A stretch of 54,462 nt of DNA from UMGS172 sp045649545 (GTDB lineage: Bacteria; Bacillota; Clostridia; Oscillospirales; Acutalibacteraceae): contig JAZRQE010000029.1 of assembly GCA_045649545.1 (NCBI GenBank), positions 1-54,462 of the forward strand, given 5' to 3'. Below are positions 23,663 through 32,709 of the stretch, one piece after another. The number at the start of each line of letters is the position of its first letter. The stretch's first letter is position 1. Under the pieces are notes generated by a model that saw only the letters and a list, made by a program, of their open reading frames with translations, was not told where the DNA came from and did no database searches. A program made the translations under genes and the position numbers.

Positions 23663-25009
23663 ATGAATTTTAATATTATTAGTTTAATTAATCGTTGGTT
23701 TGGTAATAAAAAATTCTTAATAGCATTTTCAATTGTTTGTGCCGTCATTTTCTGGCTTGTGATTGATATTACTGAAAATCCCACAAGGGAAATCACCGTT
23801 ACTGATTTAGAGGTTTCGATTTCAAATCAAACCGATGATAACGGCAGTGTTTTAATGGCTTTAGGAAATACCGAAAGGGAAGTATCGGTTACGGTCAGCG
23901 GACCTGGATATATCGTAAGTAATGTTACAAAGAGTGATATTACCGTATCGGTCGTTTCTTACTCGGATGTTAACCGTCCGGGCTCGTATGTACTGAATTT
24001 AACGGCTAACGTTGATGTTTCGGGATGTCAAATTTCTAAAATTTCACCGTCTTATATTCAGGTTGATTATGACTATGACACAGCAACCGACATTCCGGTT
24101 GAGATAGATGTTTCAGGCGTTCAGCAGGTTGTTACTGCCGACCTTGAAATATATAAAAGCAGTTTAAAGTCAAACGCTGACGGTCTTGATATTCCATTTC
24201 TTCATATCAGCGGGCCATCAGAGGTTGTGGCTTCGGTTAAAAAGGTCGTTGCAGTGCCTAAATTACCGACAACTGTTTTACCCCAAACTCAAAACTATGA
24301 AACCGAATTAAAGTTTTATGATTCGTTAGGCAATTTGGTCGATTCATCACAACTTGTTTATAATAGTGACATTTATGTTCGAGTAGTTGTATATAAAGTA
24401 GCTGATGTTGGATTGAAACCAACATTTGAAAATTTGCCGCTGTGTTATTCAACAAGCCCAACAGGGTTGCCTGAATATACTCTTTACCGATACAGTGATA
24501 AAGCACGTGCAAACGAGAAAATGACCACCGTAAAGGTAAGAGGTCCTATTGATACTGTTGACGGATTGTTAACTTCAAGTTTAAGCCTTTCAGCTATTGA
24601 TTTTATGAAGGTTACTTCAAATAGCACCTCATTCAACGTTTCGTTTATTTTACCCGAAGGGGTTGAGGTTGTTGACGGTACCGAAGAGGTTACTGTTGAT
24701 TTGAAGTTTGGTAGATTGACTTCCGCTAATCTTGAACTTGAACCGTCAAAAATTCAATTTATCGGTTTACCGCAAGGTATGACAGCGAGCTCGGTTATTA
24801 CCAACAAATCTATTAAAATCAAGGTTTGCTATGACCGCAATAAAACAAGTAAGGTTAGTGCTAAAGATTTCCGTTTAACCGTTGATTTAACCGGTATAAC
24901 AACACCTTCAACTGTTACTAAACCGATTAAGGTTTCGACCAATTCTGATGGCATTTTTGCTTGGGCAATTTCGGTCAATCCGGCTGAAACTAATATTGAA
25001 ATAAAATAA
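23663..25009 (+). CDS. cdaR: YbbR-domain regulator of CdaA
   Basis: A 448-residue protein with one N-terminal membrane helix (about 18-36) followed by four YbbR-like beta domains in tandem outside the membrane (roughly 45-130, 135-225, 230-330, 340-445). CdaR proteins bind CdaA through the membrane and tune c-di-AMP production, probably in response to the cell wall. It directly follows cdaA with a shared ribosome binding pattern (GAAAGGATGTGA in both), so the two are co-expressed. A terminator follows. Confidence 0.87.
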   Translation: MNFNIISLINRWFGNKKFLIAFSIVCAVIFWLVIDITENPTREITVTDLEVSISNQTDDNGSVLMALGNTEREVSVTVSGPGYIVSNVTKSDITVSVVSYSDVNRPGSYVLNLTANVDVSGCQISKISPSYIQVDYDYDTATDIPVEIDVSGVQQVVTADLEIYKSSLKSNADGLDIPFLHISGPSEVVASVKKVVAVPKLPTTVLPQTQNYETELKFYDSLGNLVDSSQLVYNSDIYVRVVVYKVADVGLKPTFENLPLCYSTSPTGLPEYTLYRYSDKARANEKMTTVKVRGPIDTVDGLLTSSLSLSAIDFMKVTSNSTSFNVSFILPEGVEVVDGTEEVTVDLKFGRLTSANLELEPSKIQFIGLPQGMTASSVITNKSIKIKVCYDRNKTSKVSAKDFRLTVDLTGITTPSTVTKPIKVSTNSDGIFAWAISVNPAETNIEIK

Positions 25010-25018
25010 TTGTATATT

Positions 25019-25064
25019 TACCGACTGCCGAGCCGATTTTAAGGCACGACGGTCGGTATTTTTG
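25019..25064 (+). terminator. Terminator of cdaA-cdaR
   Basis: ACCGACTGCCG and CGACGGTCGGT pair imperfectly with a large internal loop, then TATTTTTG follows. Confidence 0.6.
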
Positions 25065-25108
25065 TAGCACCTTTATGTATTTTTCATAGTATATAAAGGG
25101 TGATTATT

Positions 25109-25438
25109 ATGACAGAAACATTATTTGGTGTTTTAGCAATTATTCTTTGTATTATCGGTTCGGTGTCAATTATTAAATGGTGTGCATTACGACTTGCATC
25201 GTCGGGATGCAAAAACCGTATTTATGCTGTTTTACTTAAAGAGCAACCCGATATAGAGGTTCAAATGCTTATTGACACAGTTGAGTGGGACGATACATTA
25301 AAAGATGCAGTTGTTTATGCTGTTGATGGCGGTTTGAATGACGAAATGGCATATTATTGCGAGTCTGTGTTAAGGGGTAGCAGAATTAAGTTTGTGCCTT
25401 ATAATGAGGCAAAAGAGTTTATAAAATTCTTTAATTAA
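25109..25438 (+). CDS. Small membrane-anchored protein of unknown function
   Basis: A 109-residue protein I do not recognise. Residues 5-25 form one membrane helix. The rest is a short acidic alpha/beta domain that reads like a degenerate glycosyltransferase or kinase fragment, too short to assign. Start ATG 25109 has AAAGGGTGA upstream; an in-frame GTG at 25100 would place that site inside the gene. It lies 19 bases before recD2 and is probably in the same operon. Confidence 0.65.
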   Translation: MTETLFGVLAIILCIIGSVSIIKWCALRLASSGCKNRIYAVLLKEQPDIEVQMLIDTVEWDDTLKDAVVYAVDGGLNDEMAYYCESVLRGSRIKFVPYNEAKEFIKFFN

Positions 25439-25457
25439 AAGGACGGTGAAGCCTTAA

Positions 25458-27662
25458 ATGGACGAAAAATTGGAAATGATTAGCGGTACTGTAAAACACA
25501 TCGTTTTCAGCAACGCTGACACAGGCTTTACTGTTTTAGAGCTTGAAAACAACGGGTACACTGAAACTGTTGTAGGCAATCTTTACGGTGTTTCAGTGGG
25601 TGAGGAAATTGAGTTAACCGGAAAATTTACGGTACATAGTACATATGGTCAGCAATTTCGGGCTGTTACATTTGTTAAAACATTACCGTCGGGTTCGGCG
25701 GCAATTTTAAGATACCTTTCATCAGGTGCTATTAAAGGAATCGGACCCGCAACGGCTAAAAAAATAGTACAATATTTTGGTGACAATACCTTTGAGGTTA
25801 TGGAAAATGAACCTCAAAGGTTAGCTACCGTTAAGGGTGTTTCTTTACAAAAAGCATTGCAGATACAAGATGAAGTCAAGGGTAAAAAATCACTGCGTGA
25901 GCTTTGCTTAAAACTTTCTAAATACGGACTTTCTGCTGACGAAGCGGTTACGGCATTTAAGATTTTGGGTGAAAACGTTGCCGAAAGAATAGAGGAAAAT
26001 CCTTATTTGCTTTGCAGTCAGGGTATAGATTTTGACTTTGAGCGTGTTGATGATATTGCAAAGCAACTCAGTATACCGGAAGATAACATTGAACGCATTT
26101 GTGCAGGAGTTTTGTATGTTATCCGTCATAACCTTTATAACGGTCATACCTGCTTGCCGAGAATAAAGGTATTAGAAATTGTTACAAAGTTGATTGATGT
26201 AAACGGTGGGTTAGTTGACGACGCTGTCGAAGAATTGCTGTCACGTAAAGAACTCTATAATGTAAACGTTGACGGACAAGCCTATTTGGCTTTATGCGAG
26301 CAGTATATTTCAGAAAAATATATTGCCGGCAGAATGTTAACAGAATTGACTTTAGGTAACCGTGAAAAGCCGGTAACCGAGCGTGAAATTGACAAAGCCG
26401 GCAGAGAGTTAGGAATTGAATTTGACGAGTTGCAGCGTAAAGCAATAACTGACAGTGTTGAGTCGGGAATTTTCATATTGACCGGTGGTCCCGGTACGGG
26501 TAAGACAACTACCGTTAACGGTATTATTAAAGTCTTTGAAAACCGCGGATTAAAGGTTGCTTTAGCTGCACCTACCGGACGTGCCGCAAAAAGAATGAGC
26601 GAACTTTGTGAAAGGCAAGCTAAAACTATTCACCGTTTACTTGAAGTAGGTACTTCAGAGGATGGTAAAAAGCATATTTTTGTCCGTAATGAGAAAAATC
26701 CTTTGGAATACGATGCTATTATTGTTGACGAGATGTCAATGGTTGATGTTGTACTGTTTGATGCATTGTTAAAAGCATTACGTTTGGGTACTCATTTGGT
26801 ATTGGTAGGTGATTCTGACCAGTTGCCGTCTGTTGGTGCGGGTAATGTATTAAGAGATTTGATTTTATCTGATAAATTTCCTTCAATCCGTCTTAATAAA
26901 GTTTTTAGACAGGCATTGGAAAGCCTCATTGTTGTTAATGCTCACCGCATTATTGCCGGAGAAAAGTTAGAGTTGGACCGGCACGATGCTGACTTTTTTA
27001 TGCTCGAAAGTAAGACCGCATCACGTGCCGCTAATTTGGTCACCGACTTGTGCTGTCGCCGTTTGCCTGAAGCTTACGGATATTCGCCGACAGAGGATAT
27101 TCAGGTGCTGTGTCCTTCTAAAAAACTGGAATTAGGTACTGTAAATCTTAATAATATACTCCAACAACAACTAAATCCCCCTAAAGAGGGTGTACCCGAA
27201 ATAGAAATTAAGGGATTTATTTTGCGTTGCGGTGATAAGGTTATGCAGATTAAAAACAATTACGATATCGTTTGGGAAGATGATGATGGTAATGTCGGTA
27301 TGGGTGTTTTTAACGGCGACGTCGGTGTTTTGGAGGATATAGATGTTAATAACCGCACTTTAACCGTAAGATTTCTTGACCGCGTTGCAGAGTATAGCGG
27401 TGATGAGGTTTTACAACTTGAGTTAGCGTATGCCGTGACAGTTCATAAAAGTCAGGGAAGTGAGTTTGACTGTGTAGTGTTGCCGTTGTTAGATTTTCCT
27501 CATCCTTTAAAATACCGCAACTTGCTTTATACCGCAGTCACAAGAGCCAAAAAGATGTTGATTGTTGTCGGTAGCCGTCAGGTTCTAGAAAATATGGCTC
27601 AAAATGACCGAAAAACTTTAAGATATACGGCGTTGAAATCAATGCTGACTGAAAATTTATGA
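25458..27662 (+). CDS. recD2: ATP-dependent RecD2-type DNA helicase
   Basis: A 734-residue superfamily 1 helicase that unwinds DNA 5' to 3'. The N-terminal OB-like part (1-75) is followed by helix-hairpin-helix motifs (about 85-200, including Gly-Ile-Gly-Pro-Ala-Thr-Ala), then Walker A (Gly343-Gly-Pro-Gly-Thr-Gly-Lys-Thr-Thr351), an Asp-Glu-Met-Ser motif II, Gly-Asp-Ser-Asp-Gln motif III and a C-terminal Val-His-Lys-Ser-Gln-Gly-Ser-Glu-Phe motif V. RecD2 works without RecBC in replication fork and recombination repair. Its last bases overlap the ComF start (ATGA), so the two are translationally coupled. Confidence 0.92.
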   Translation: MDEKLEMISGTVKHIVFSNADTGFTVLELENNGYTETVVGNLYGVSVGEEIELTGKFTVHSTYGQQFRAVTFVKTLPSGSAAILRYLSSGAIKGIGPATAKKIVQYFGDNTFEVMENEPQRLATVKGVSLQKALQIQDEVKGKKSLRELCLKLSKYGLSADEAVTAFKILGENVAERIEENPYLLCSQGIDFDFERVDDIAKQLSIPEDNIERICAGVLYVIRHNLYNGHTCLPRIKVLEIVTKLIDVNGGLVDDAVEELLSRKELYNVNVDGQAYLALCEQYISEKYIAGRMLTELTLGNREKPVTEREIDKAGRELGIEFDELQRKAITDSVESGIFILTGGPGTGKTTTVNGIIKVFENRGLKVALAAPTGRAAKRMSELCERQAKTIHRLLEVGTSEDGKKHIFVRNEKNPLEYDAIIVDEMSMVDVVLFDALLKALRLGTHLVLVGDSDQLPSVGAGNVLRDLILSDKFPSIRLNKVFRQALESLIVVNAHRIIAGEKLELDRHDADFFMLESKTASRAANLVTDLCCRRLPEAYGYSPTEDIQVLCPSKKLELGTVNLNNILQQQLNPPKEGVPEIEIKGFILRCGDKVMQIKNNYDIVWEDDDGNVGMGVFNGDVGVLEDIDVNNRTLTVRFLDRVAEYSGDEVLQLELAYAVTVHKSQGSEFDCVVLPLLDFPHPLKYRNLLYTAVTRAKKMLIVVGSRQVLENMAQNDRKTLRYTALKSMLTENL

Positions 27663-28378
27663 AATTGTTAGATTTTATTTTAGATATTATTTATCCTCCA
27701 AGATGTCCTTGTTGCGGTGAACTTAATTCGAGCGGAAAACCGTGTGATAAATGTGCTAATGACATTGTAAACCAAAGGGTTTCGGGTAAGGTTTGTAAGT
27801 TCTGCGGTCATGAGAAACATAACTGTGAATGTAAGCGATATCACTATCTTTTTGAAGGTGTTGCAGCACCTTTTTATAACAGAGGTGCGGCTCAAAGCGG
27901 CGTTTATATGCTAAAATTTCAAAACGCACCCTTTGCGGCAAATTATTTCGGTAATGAAATGTATAATTGCTTTAAAAACCGTTTTCCTAAAGTGAATATT
28001 GATGTTATTGCAATAGTCCCCGGAACTAAAAAGGATTTACGTCATAAACACTATGATAAGGTTGAGCAGTTAGCAAGAGTGTTTTCCAAAAAGTCGGGTG
28101 TAAAATTAAATAAGAACCTTATTAAAAAGGTGAAGCAGACAGAAAAGCAACATAATCTTTCACATAATGAAAGACAGAAAAATGTTAAAGGTGCGTTTGA
28201 GGTTTCAAAAAGGCTTGATGGTAAGACTGTTTTGTTAGTTGATGATATTAAAACCACAGGCTATACTTTAAATGAATGTGCAAAGCAATTAAGAATTGCG
28301 GGTGCTGAAAAGGTTTATTGCCTTACTGCACTGATATCGTCAAATAAATCTTGTAATACCGATAAAAATACCGTATAA
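27659..28378 (+). CDS. ComF-family phosphoribosyltransferase-like protein
   Basis: A 239-residue protein with two N-terminal Cys4-type zinc motifs (Cys-Pro-Cys-Cys near 15, then Cys-x2-Cys pairs near 30, 46 and 56) and a C-terminal type I phosphoribosyltransferase fold containing Val-Asp-Asp-Ile-Lys-Thr-Thr-Gly (about 204-211). ComF in competent Firmicutes acts in DNA uptake and single-strand handling; homologues are also found in non-competent species, and no other competence genes are here. The four-base overlap with recD2 supports a shared DNA role. Confidence 0.83.
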   Translation: MKLLDFILDIIYPPRCPCCGELNSSGKPCDKCANDIVNQRVSGKVCKFCGHEKHNCECKRYHYLFEGVAAPFYNRGAAQSGVYMLKFQNAPFAANYFGNEMYNCFKNRFPKVNIDVIAIVPGTKKDLRHKHYDKVEQLARVFSKKSGVKLNKNLIKKVKQTEKQHNLSHNERQKNVKGAFEVSKRLDGKTVLLVDDIKTTGYTLNECAKQLRIAGAEKVYCLTALISSNKSCNTDKNTV

Positions 28379-28407
28379 TTAATTTGCAAAAAAGGAGGCG
28401 TTTAGCT

Positions 28408-29433
28408 GTGCCTATTGATTTGGCTATTGACTTTGGTACATCAAAAACAGTACTGTTGAGTGGAAATAAAATATTACTTGAACAACCGTCGGTTGCAACG
28501 GTTGAAAGTGAAACTTGGGAGCCTATTCATTTCGGTGATACAGCTCGCGATATGATTGGCAGACTGCCGGAGCATTTGGAAACAGTATTTCCAATTCAGC
28601 GTGGCATGATTGCTGACTACGATTTGGCTGAACAGATGTTGACCGATTATATGACTAAATCTTTGGGTAAACATTTGATTAAACCAAGGGTTATAATTGC
28701 TATGCCTTCGGGTGCTAACTCAATTCAGCGTCGTTCACTCGAAAATGCTGCTGAAATTGCAGGCGGTAGAAAGGTACAGGTAGTAGACTCAGCAGTTGCT
28801 GCAGCACTCGGTATGGGGATAGATTTCTCGCGTGCCGGCGGTAAAATGATAGTTGATATAGGTGCCGGAGTTACCGATATTGCAATGCTTTCAGCAGGTG
28901 GTATTGTTCAGTGTGATTCTGCACCGATAGGCTCAATGGATTTTGATGATGCTATTGTTAAATATGTTCGGAAGGAGTTTAATATTTTTATTGGCAACCT
29001 TACCGCTGAAGATATAAAGAAACAAATAGGCTCGGTTGTGCCGCGTAAGGAAGAGGTTGTGATTAAAGCAAAGGGTCGAAATCTGTTTTCAGGTTTGCCT
29101 GAGTTATTTGAGATTACCTCTACCGACGTGTATTTGGCTATGAAAGATACCGCAGCGGCATTGTTTCAGGCAATTAACTCGGTTGTTGAACGAACTCCGC
29201 CTGATATTGTTGCCGATGTTATGCGCGACCGTATTCATTTAACCGGCGGCGGTGCATTGACGAACGGTATGTGTGATATGATTGCCGAAAACCTTAATGC
29301 AGATGTTTATGTTAGAGACGATGCTGAATATTCGGTTGTAAAGGGTGCTCAGGCGGCTTTGAAACAGCCCGAACTTTTGAAAAATATAGATTATCAGCTT
29401 AAAAATATTCAAGATTTAATTGTTGAACCGTAA
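28408..29433 (+). CDS. MreB-like rod-shape actin homologue
   Basis: A 341-residue actin-fold ATPase of the MreB/Mbl family. Phosphate-binding motifs are Asp-Phe-Gly-Thr-Ser-Lys-Thr near the N-terminus and Asp-Ile-Gly-Ala-Gly-Val-Thr-Asp in the middle, with an adenosine motif Leu-Thr-Gly-Gly-Gly-Ala-Leu. It would polymerise under the membrane to guide wall synthesis. Some usual MreB residues differ, and mreC and mreD are absent, so it may be a paralogue, not the main MreB. Start GTG 28408 is supported by AAAGGAGGCG; the frame is open eight codons further up through that site. Confidence 0.83.
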   Translation: MPIDLAIDFGTSKTVLLSGNKILLEQPSVATVESETWEPIHFGDTARDMIGRLPEHLETVFPIQRGMIADYDLAEQMLTDYMTKSLGKHLIKPRVIIAMPSGANSIQRRSLENAAEIAGGRKVQVVDSAVAAALGMGIDFSRAGGKMIVDIGAGVTDIAMLSAGGIVQCDSAPIGSMDFDDAIVKYVRKEFNIFIGNLTAEDIKKQIGSVVPRKEEVVIKAKGRNLFSGLPELFEITSTDVYLAMKDTAAALFQAINSVVERTPPDIVADVMRDRIHLTGGGALTNGMCDMIAENLNADVYVRDDAEYSVVKGAQAALKQPELLKNIDYQLKNIQDLIVEP

Positions 29434-29488
29434 TAATTTTACTTTTTTTGGTAAAGATAACGTAAATTAACATTGGAGGTAATTTACG

Positions 29489-30028
29489 TTGGAATTTGAA
29501 AAAAGTAAAACTTATGCGAACCTTTTAGCGGCATTTGCAGGTGAAAGTCAGGCAAGAAATAAGTACACTTATTACGGAAAACTTGCGAAAAAGGCAGGAT
29601 ATGAGCAAATCAGCCGTATTTTCAATGAAACTGCAGATAATGAGCGTGCTCATGCTGAAATTTGGTTTAAGTTGTTACACGGTGAAAAAGTACCGTCTAC
29701 TGCTGAAAGCTTAAAGGATGCCGCAGCAGGTGAGTGGTACGAGTTCAGTGAAATGTATAAGCAGTTTGAGGCTGACGCCAAAGAAGAGGGATATACCGAT
29801 ATTGCCGCGTTGTTTAAAATGGTTGGTAATATTGAAAAGGAACACAACGAGCGTTTTATGAAACTCTGCGAAAACGTTGAAAGCGGTGAAGTTTTCAAGC
29901 GACCCGAAGTTAAGGTGTGGAAATGTTTAAATTGCGGACATATTCACGTGAGTGAGTCTGCACCGAATATTTGTCCTGTTTGCTCACATCCGCAGAGCTA
30001 TTTTGAAGTCAAGCCGGAAAATTATTAA
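29489..30028 (+). CDS. rbr: Rubrerythrin
   Basis: A 179-residue non-haem iron protein that reduces hydrogen peroxide in anaerobes. The four-helix diiron domain carries Glu19, Glu52-x2-His55 and Glu116-x2-His119, and the C-terminal rubredoxin-like domain has Cys146-x2-Cys149 and Cys162-x2-Cys165. The length is standard for classical rubrerythrin. It starts with TTG and a perfect GGAGGTAA upstream, which may hold translation moderate. It lies 55 bases behind the mreB-like gene with no obvious promoter between, so co-transcription is possible. Confidence 0.93.
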   Translation: MEFEKSKTYANLLAAFAGESQARNKYTYYGKLAKKAGYEQISRIFNETADNERAHAEIWFKLLHGEKVPSTAESLKDAAAGEWYEFSEMYKQFEADAKEEGYTDIAALFKMVGNIEKEHNERFMKLCENVESGEVFKRPEVKVWKCLNCGHIHVSESAPNICPVCSHPQSYFEVKPENY

Positions 30029-30044
30029 AATTTTCAAAAAACAC

Positions 30045-30073
30045 TTGCATTTTTAAAAGAAGTGTGGTAATAT
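30045..30073 (+). promoter_or_regulatory. Promoter for rplS
   Basis: TTGCAT (30045-30050), 17 bases, TAATAT (30068-30073), with GTGTGG directly before the -10. The same GTGTGGTAATATA string occurs in the rRNA promoter at the right end. Confidence 0.78.
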
Positions 30074-30079
30074 ACTTGA

Positions 30080-30190
30080 GCATTTGATTTCGTCGGTTTC
30101 CTTGCCGATGGGTTTGATGCCGTTTTAACGACACCAAAGCGGACGGTCCTCTGTCGATTTTCGGGTATGAACGTCTGATGAAAAATTTAA
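30080..30190 (+). promoter_or_regulatory. Probable L19 leader (ribosomal protein leader)
   Basis: About 110 nt of transcribed sequence lie between the rplS promoter and its ribosome binding site, with a TCGG-tttccttg-CCGA hairpin and a longer-range GCCGT / ACGGTC pairing. Firmicutes carry a known autoregulatory L19 leader at this position, so position and structure both fit; I cannot check it against the family model here. Confidence 0.5.
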
Positions 30191-30203
30191 GGAGGAATAA
30201 CTA

Positions 30204-30545
30204 ATGGATTTCGTTAAAAATTTGGCTGCCGCAAGTTTAAAGGCAGATGCACCGCAGGTTAAAATTGGTGATACCGTTCGCGTACACGTAAGAATTATCG
30301 AAGGTGACAAGTCTAGAATTCAGATTTTTGAGGGTACTGTTATTGCTAAAAATAACAGTGGTATCGCAGAAACCTTTACTGTTCGCCGTGTATCTTATGG
30401 CGTTGGTGTAGAGCGTGTGTTCCCGGTACATTCTCCCAACGTTGCTAAGGTTGAGACTGTTAGAAACGGTAAAGTACGCAGAGCAAAACTTTACTATCTC
30501 CGTGATAGAGTTGGTAAGGCTGCTAAGGTTAAAGAGCAAATCTAA
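30204..30545 (+). CDS. rplS: 50S ribosomal protein L19
   Basis: L19 sits at the interface of the large and small ribosomal subunits. The 113-residue length and core are typical: Gly-Asp-Thr-Val-Arg-Val-His-Val, Gln-Ile-Phe-Glu-Gly-Thr-Val-Ile, Thr-Phe-Thr-Val-Arg-Arg-Val-Ser and the closing Arg-Arg-Ala-Lys-Leu-Tyr-Tyr-Leu-Arg. The ribosome binding site is AAGGAGGAA. In many Firmicutes rplS closes the rpsP-rimM-trmD operon, but here it stands alone with its own promoter, leader and terminator. Confidence 0.97.
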   Translation: MDFVKNLAAASLKADAPQVKIGDTVRVHVRIIEGDKSRIQIFEGTVIAKNNSGIAETFTVRRVSYGVGVERVFPVHSPNVAKVETVRNGKVRRAKLYYLRDRVGKAAKVKEQI

Positions 30546-30558
30546 TCTAATGGTTAAA

Positions 30559-30597
30559 GGAAGGGAACAGGTAAAACTTGTTTCCTTCTTTTTTTAA
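30559..30597 (+). terminator. Terminator of rplS
   Basis: GGAAGGGAACAGGT pairs with ACTTGTTTCCTTC, allowing G-U pairs, followed by seven T. The following lepB gene begins only 25 bases later, so some read-through is likely. Confidence 0.75.
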
Positions 30598-30621
30598 AAT
30601 TTACAAAGTGAGGTGAACATT

Positions 30622-31224
30622 ATGCAGGATGAGACTAACCGCCGTCAAAACGGAAAAATTAAAGAAACAAAAAGTATCTGGGCTGAAGTGTACGAATGGG
30701 TTGACTCTGTGGTTATAACCGTAATGGTCCTGCTTTTGGTGTTTACTTTTCTTTTCCGTCAGGTTAAAATTGACGGTGATTCGATGTATCCTACACTTAA
30801 AGACGGTGAACGTGTCATTATTTCCGATGTGTTTTATACGCCCCGATACGGTGATATTGTCGTCATTTCAAGCGAGGTCTATGATAACGTGCCTATTATA
30901 AAACGCGTTATAGCGACCGAGGGTCAATGGATTGAGATTACCGGCGGTAATGTATATGTGGGAGAAGACCGTTTGAAAATGTATAAGGTCAGTGACGAGT
31001 TTGTTGGCGATGTATATACTGAAGAAATTATTTCGTCCGGTCTTTTAGGTTCCTACGATTATCCCATTCAAGTTCCGAAAAACCATGTATTTGTTTTAGG
31101 TGATAATCGTAATGTTTCGCTTGATAGCCGTACCGAGGTAATAGGCTTTATTGATTGCCGACAAATTTTGGGTAAGGCACTTTACCGAGTCTATCCGATT
31201 GATAAGATAGGCAGTTTGTATTAA
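30622..31224 (+). CDS. lepB: Signal peptidase I
   Basis: A 200-residue membrane protease that cuts signal peptides from exported proteins. One N-terminal membrane helix (about 28-47) is followed by the catalytic Ser54 in Gly-Asp-Ser-Met-Tyr-Pro-Thr and the general base Lys94 in Ile-Lys-Arg-Val-Ile, then Gly-Asp-Asn-Arg with Asp-Ser-Arg. This is the single-helix form usual in Firmicutes. I chose ATG 30622 because GTGAGGTGA precedes it; the frame is open to 30613. It heads an operon with rbgA, rnhB, yraN and a dipeptidase. Confidence 0.92.
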   Translation: MQDETNRRQNGKIKETKSIWAEVYEWVDSVVITVMVLLLVFTFLFRQVKIDGDSMYPTLKDGERVIISDVFYTPRYGDIVVISSEVYDNVPIIKRVIATEGQWIEITGGNVYVGEDRLKMYKVSDEFVGDVYTEEIISSGLLGSYDYPIQVPKNHVFVLGDNRNVSLDSRTEVIGFIDCRQILGKALYRVYPIDKIGSLY

Positions 31225-31243
31225 AACAGAAACGGAGTATTTT

Positions 31244-32101
31244 ATGCAGAACATTCAGTGGTATCCCGGTCATATGAAAAGGACCGAACGTCAGATTGAA
31301 AAGGTTTTGCCGCTTATTGATGCCGTTGCTGAAATCGCAGATGCAAGAATACCCGTCAGCAGCCGTAATCCGGAACTGACGGGTATTGTTAAAGATAAAC
31401 CAAGACTAATTCTGCTTAATAAGTGCGATATGGCAGACAGCAAGGCTACTGATAGGTGGATTTCGAAGTTTCGCAGTGAGGGTATTATCGCTATTCCTAT
31501 GGATTGCCGTTCAGGTAAAGGCGTCGATAATTTTGTAAAATCGGTTAAAACTCTTTTAAAGGACAAGTTAGAGTCGTATGACCAAAAGGGTATGACCGGA
31601 AAGCCTTTGAGAGTAATGGTTGTCGGAATACCCAATGTAGGTAAATCGTCATTTATTAACCGTATGTCGAAAATTACTAAAGCAGGTGTTGCTGACCGTC
31701 CCGGTGTTACAAGAGGTAATCAGTGGTTTAAAATTGATGACAGACTTGAATTGCTAGACACACCCGGTGTACTTTGGCCTAAATTTGAGGATGAAAAAGT
31801 GGGCGAGCATTTAGCTTTTACCGGTGCTGTTAAGGACGATGTTATTGATAAAGAACTGTTGGCAGTACGTTTGCTTGAATGTATGATGGCGGGCTATCCT
31901 GAGCGACTTTTGGAACGTTATAAGGTTGACCCAAATGATTTTTATGACAATTACGATTTGTTGCAGGCAATTGGTAAAAAACGCGGTATGATGATGCGTG
32001 GCGGCGATGTTGATACCGAACGCGTCTCTTCAATGCTTCTTGACGAGTATCGTGGCGGGAAGTTAGGTACAATTACTTTGGAAATGCCGGAGGGAAGATA
32101 A
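31244..32101 (+). CDS. rbgA: Ribosome biogenesis GTPase RbgA (YlqF)
   Basis: A circularly permuted GTPase that helps complete the 50S subunit. The motif order proves the permutation: Asn-Lys-Cys-Asp (G4, about 59) comes before Gly-Ile-Pro-Asn-Val-Gly-Lys-Ser-Ser (G1, about 128) and Asp-Thr-Pro-Gly (G3, about 172). The N-terminus Ile-Gln-Trp-Tyr-Pro-Gly-His-Met is characteristic. The length (285) is normal. It is 19 bases behind lepB and shares one base with the rnhB start. The lepB-rbgA-rnhB order is common in Firmicutes. Confidence 0.95.
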   Translation: MQNIQWYPGHMKRTERQIEKVLPLIDAVAEIADARIPVSSRNPELTGIVKDKPRLILLNKCDMADSKATDRWISKFRSEGIIAIPMDCRSGKGVDNFVKSVKTLLKDKLESYDQKGMTGKPLRVMVVGIPNVGKSSFINRMSKITKAGVADRPGVTRGNQWFKIDDRLELLDTPGVLWPKFEDEKVGEHLAFTGAVKDDVIDKELLAVRLLECMMAGYPERLLERYKVDPNDFYDNYDLLQAIGKKRGMMMRGGDVDTERVSSMLLDEYRGGKLGTITLEMPEGR

Positions 32102-32709
32102 TGCCTGATTTTACATATGAAAGCAATGCAAAATTAAAAGGCTTTAAGTTTATTTGCGGCGTTGATGAAGCAGGACGTGGACCATTAGCAGGCCCTGTTT
32201 GTGCGGCGGCTGTAATTCTGCCTGACGATTGCCAAATCGAGGGTTTGAACGACTCAAAAAAGCTGACCGAAAAGAAAAGAGAAGCCTTATATGATGTAAT
32301 TATTGAAAAGGCTGTGTCGTTTTCTGTTGCGTACGGCACATTAGAGGAAATTGAACAGTATAATATCTTAAATGCTACATATTTGGCTATGAATAGGGCA
32401 ATTGAGGGTTTGAATATCCCTGCGGATTATGCATTAATTGACGGCAATCGCGTGCCGACAGGTATAAAAGTTCCGTGTGAAACAGTTGTAAAAGGCGATG
32501 CAAAGAGCTGTTCAATTGCCGCATCATCAATTTTAGCGAAAGTAACACGTGACCGCCTGCTTTTAGAATATGCTAAAGAATACCCAGAATACGGCTTTGA
32601 AAAGCATAAAGGCTACGGTACTGCGGCACATTATGACGCAATTAAAAAATACGGTGTTTTACCGATTCACCGATTAAGCTTTTTGAAAAGCTTTTTTGAG
32701 GGTAAATAA
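32101..32709 (+). CDS. rnhB: Ribonuclease HII
   Basis: RNase HII cuts RNA within RNA-DNA hybrids and removes misplaced ribonucleotides from DNA. The active-site block Gly-Val-Asp22-Glu23-Ala-Gly-Arg-Gly-Pro-Leu-Ala-Gly is intact, with a later Ile-Asp-Gly-Asn acidic site and the Ser-Ile-Leu-Ala-Lys-Val-Thr-Arg-Asp segment. The length (202) is standard. The start codon overlaps the rbgA stop and the stop overlaps the yraN start (TAATG at both), so the three genes are translationally coupled. Confidence 0.95.
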   Translation: MPDFTYESNAKLKGFKFICGVDEAGRGPLAGPVCAAAVILPDDCQIEGLNDSKKLTEKKREALYDVIIEKAVSFSVAYGTLEEIEQYNILNATYLAMNRAIEGLNIPADYALIDGNRVPTGIKVPCETVVKGDAKSCSIAASSILAKVTRDRLLLEYAKEYPEYGFEKHKGYGTAAHYDAIKKYGVLPIHRLSFLKSFFEGK

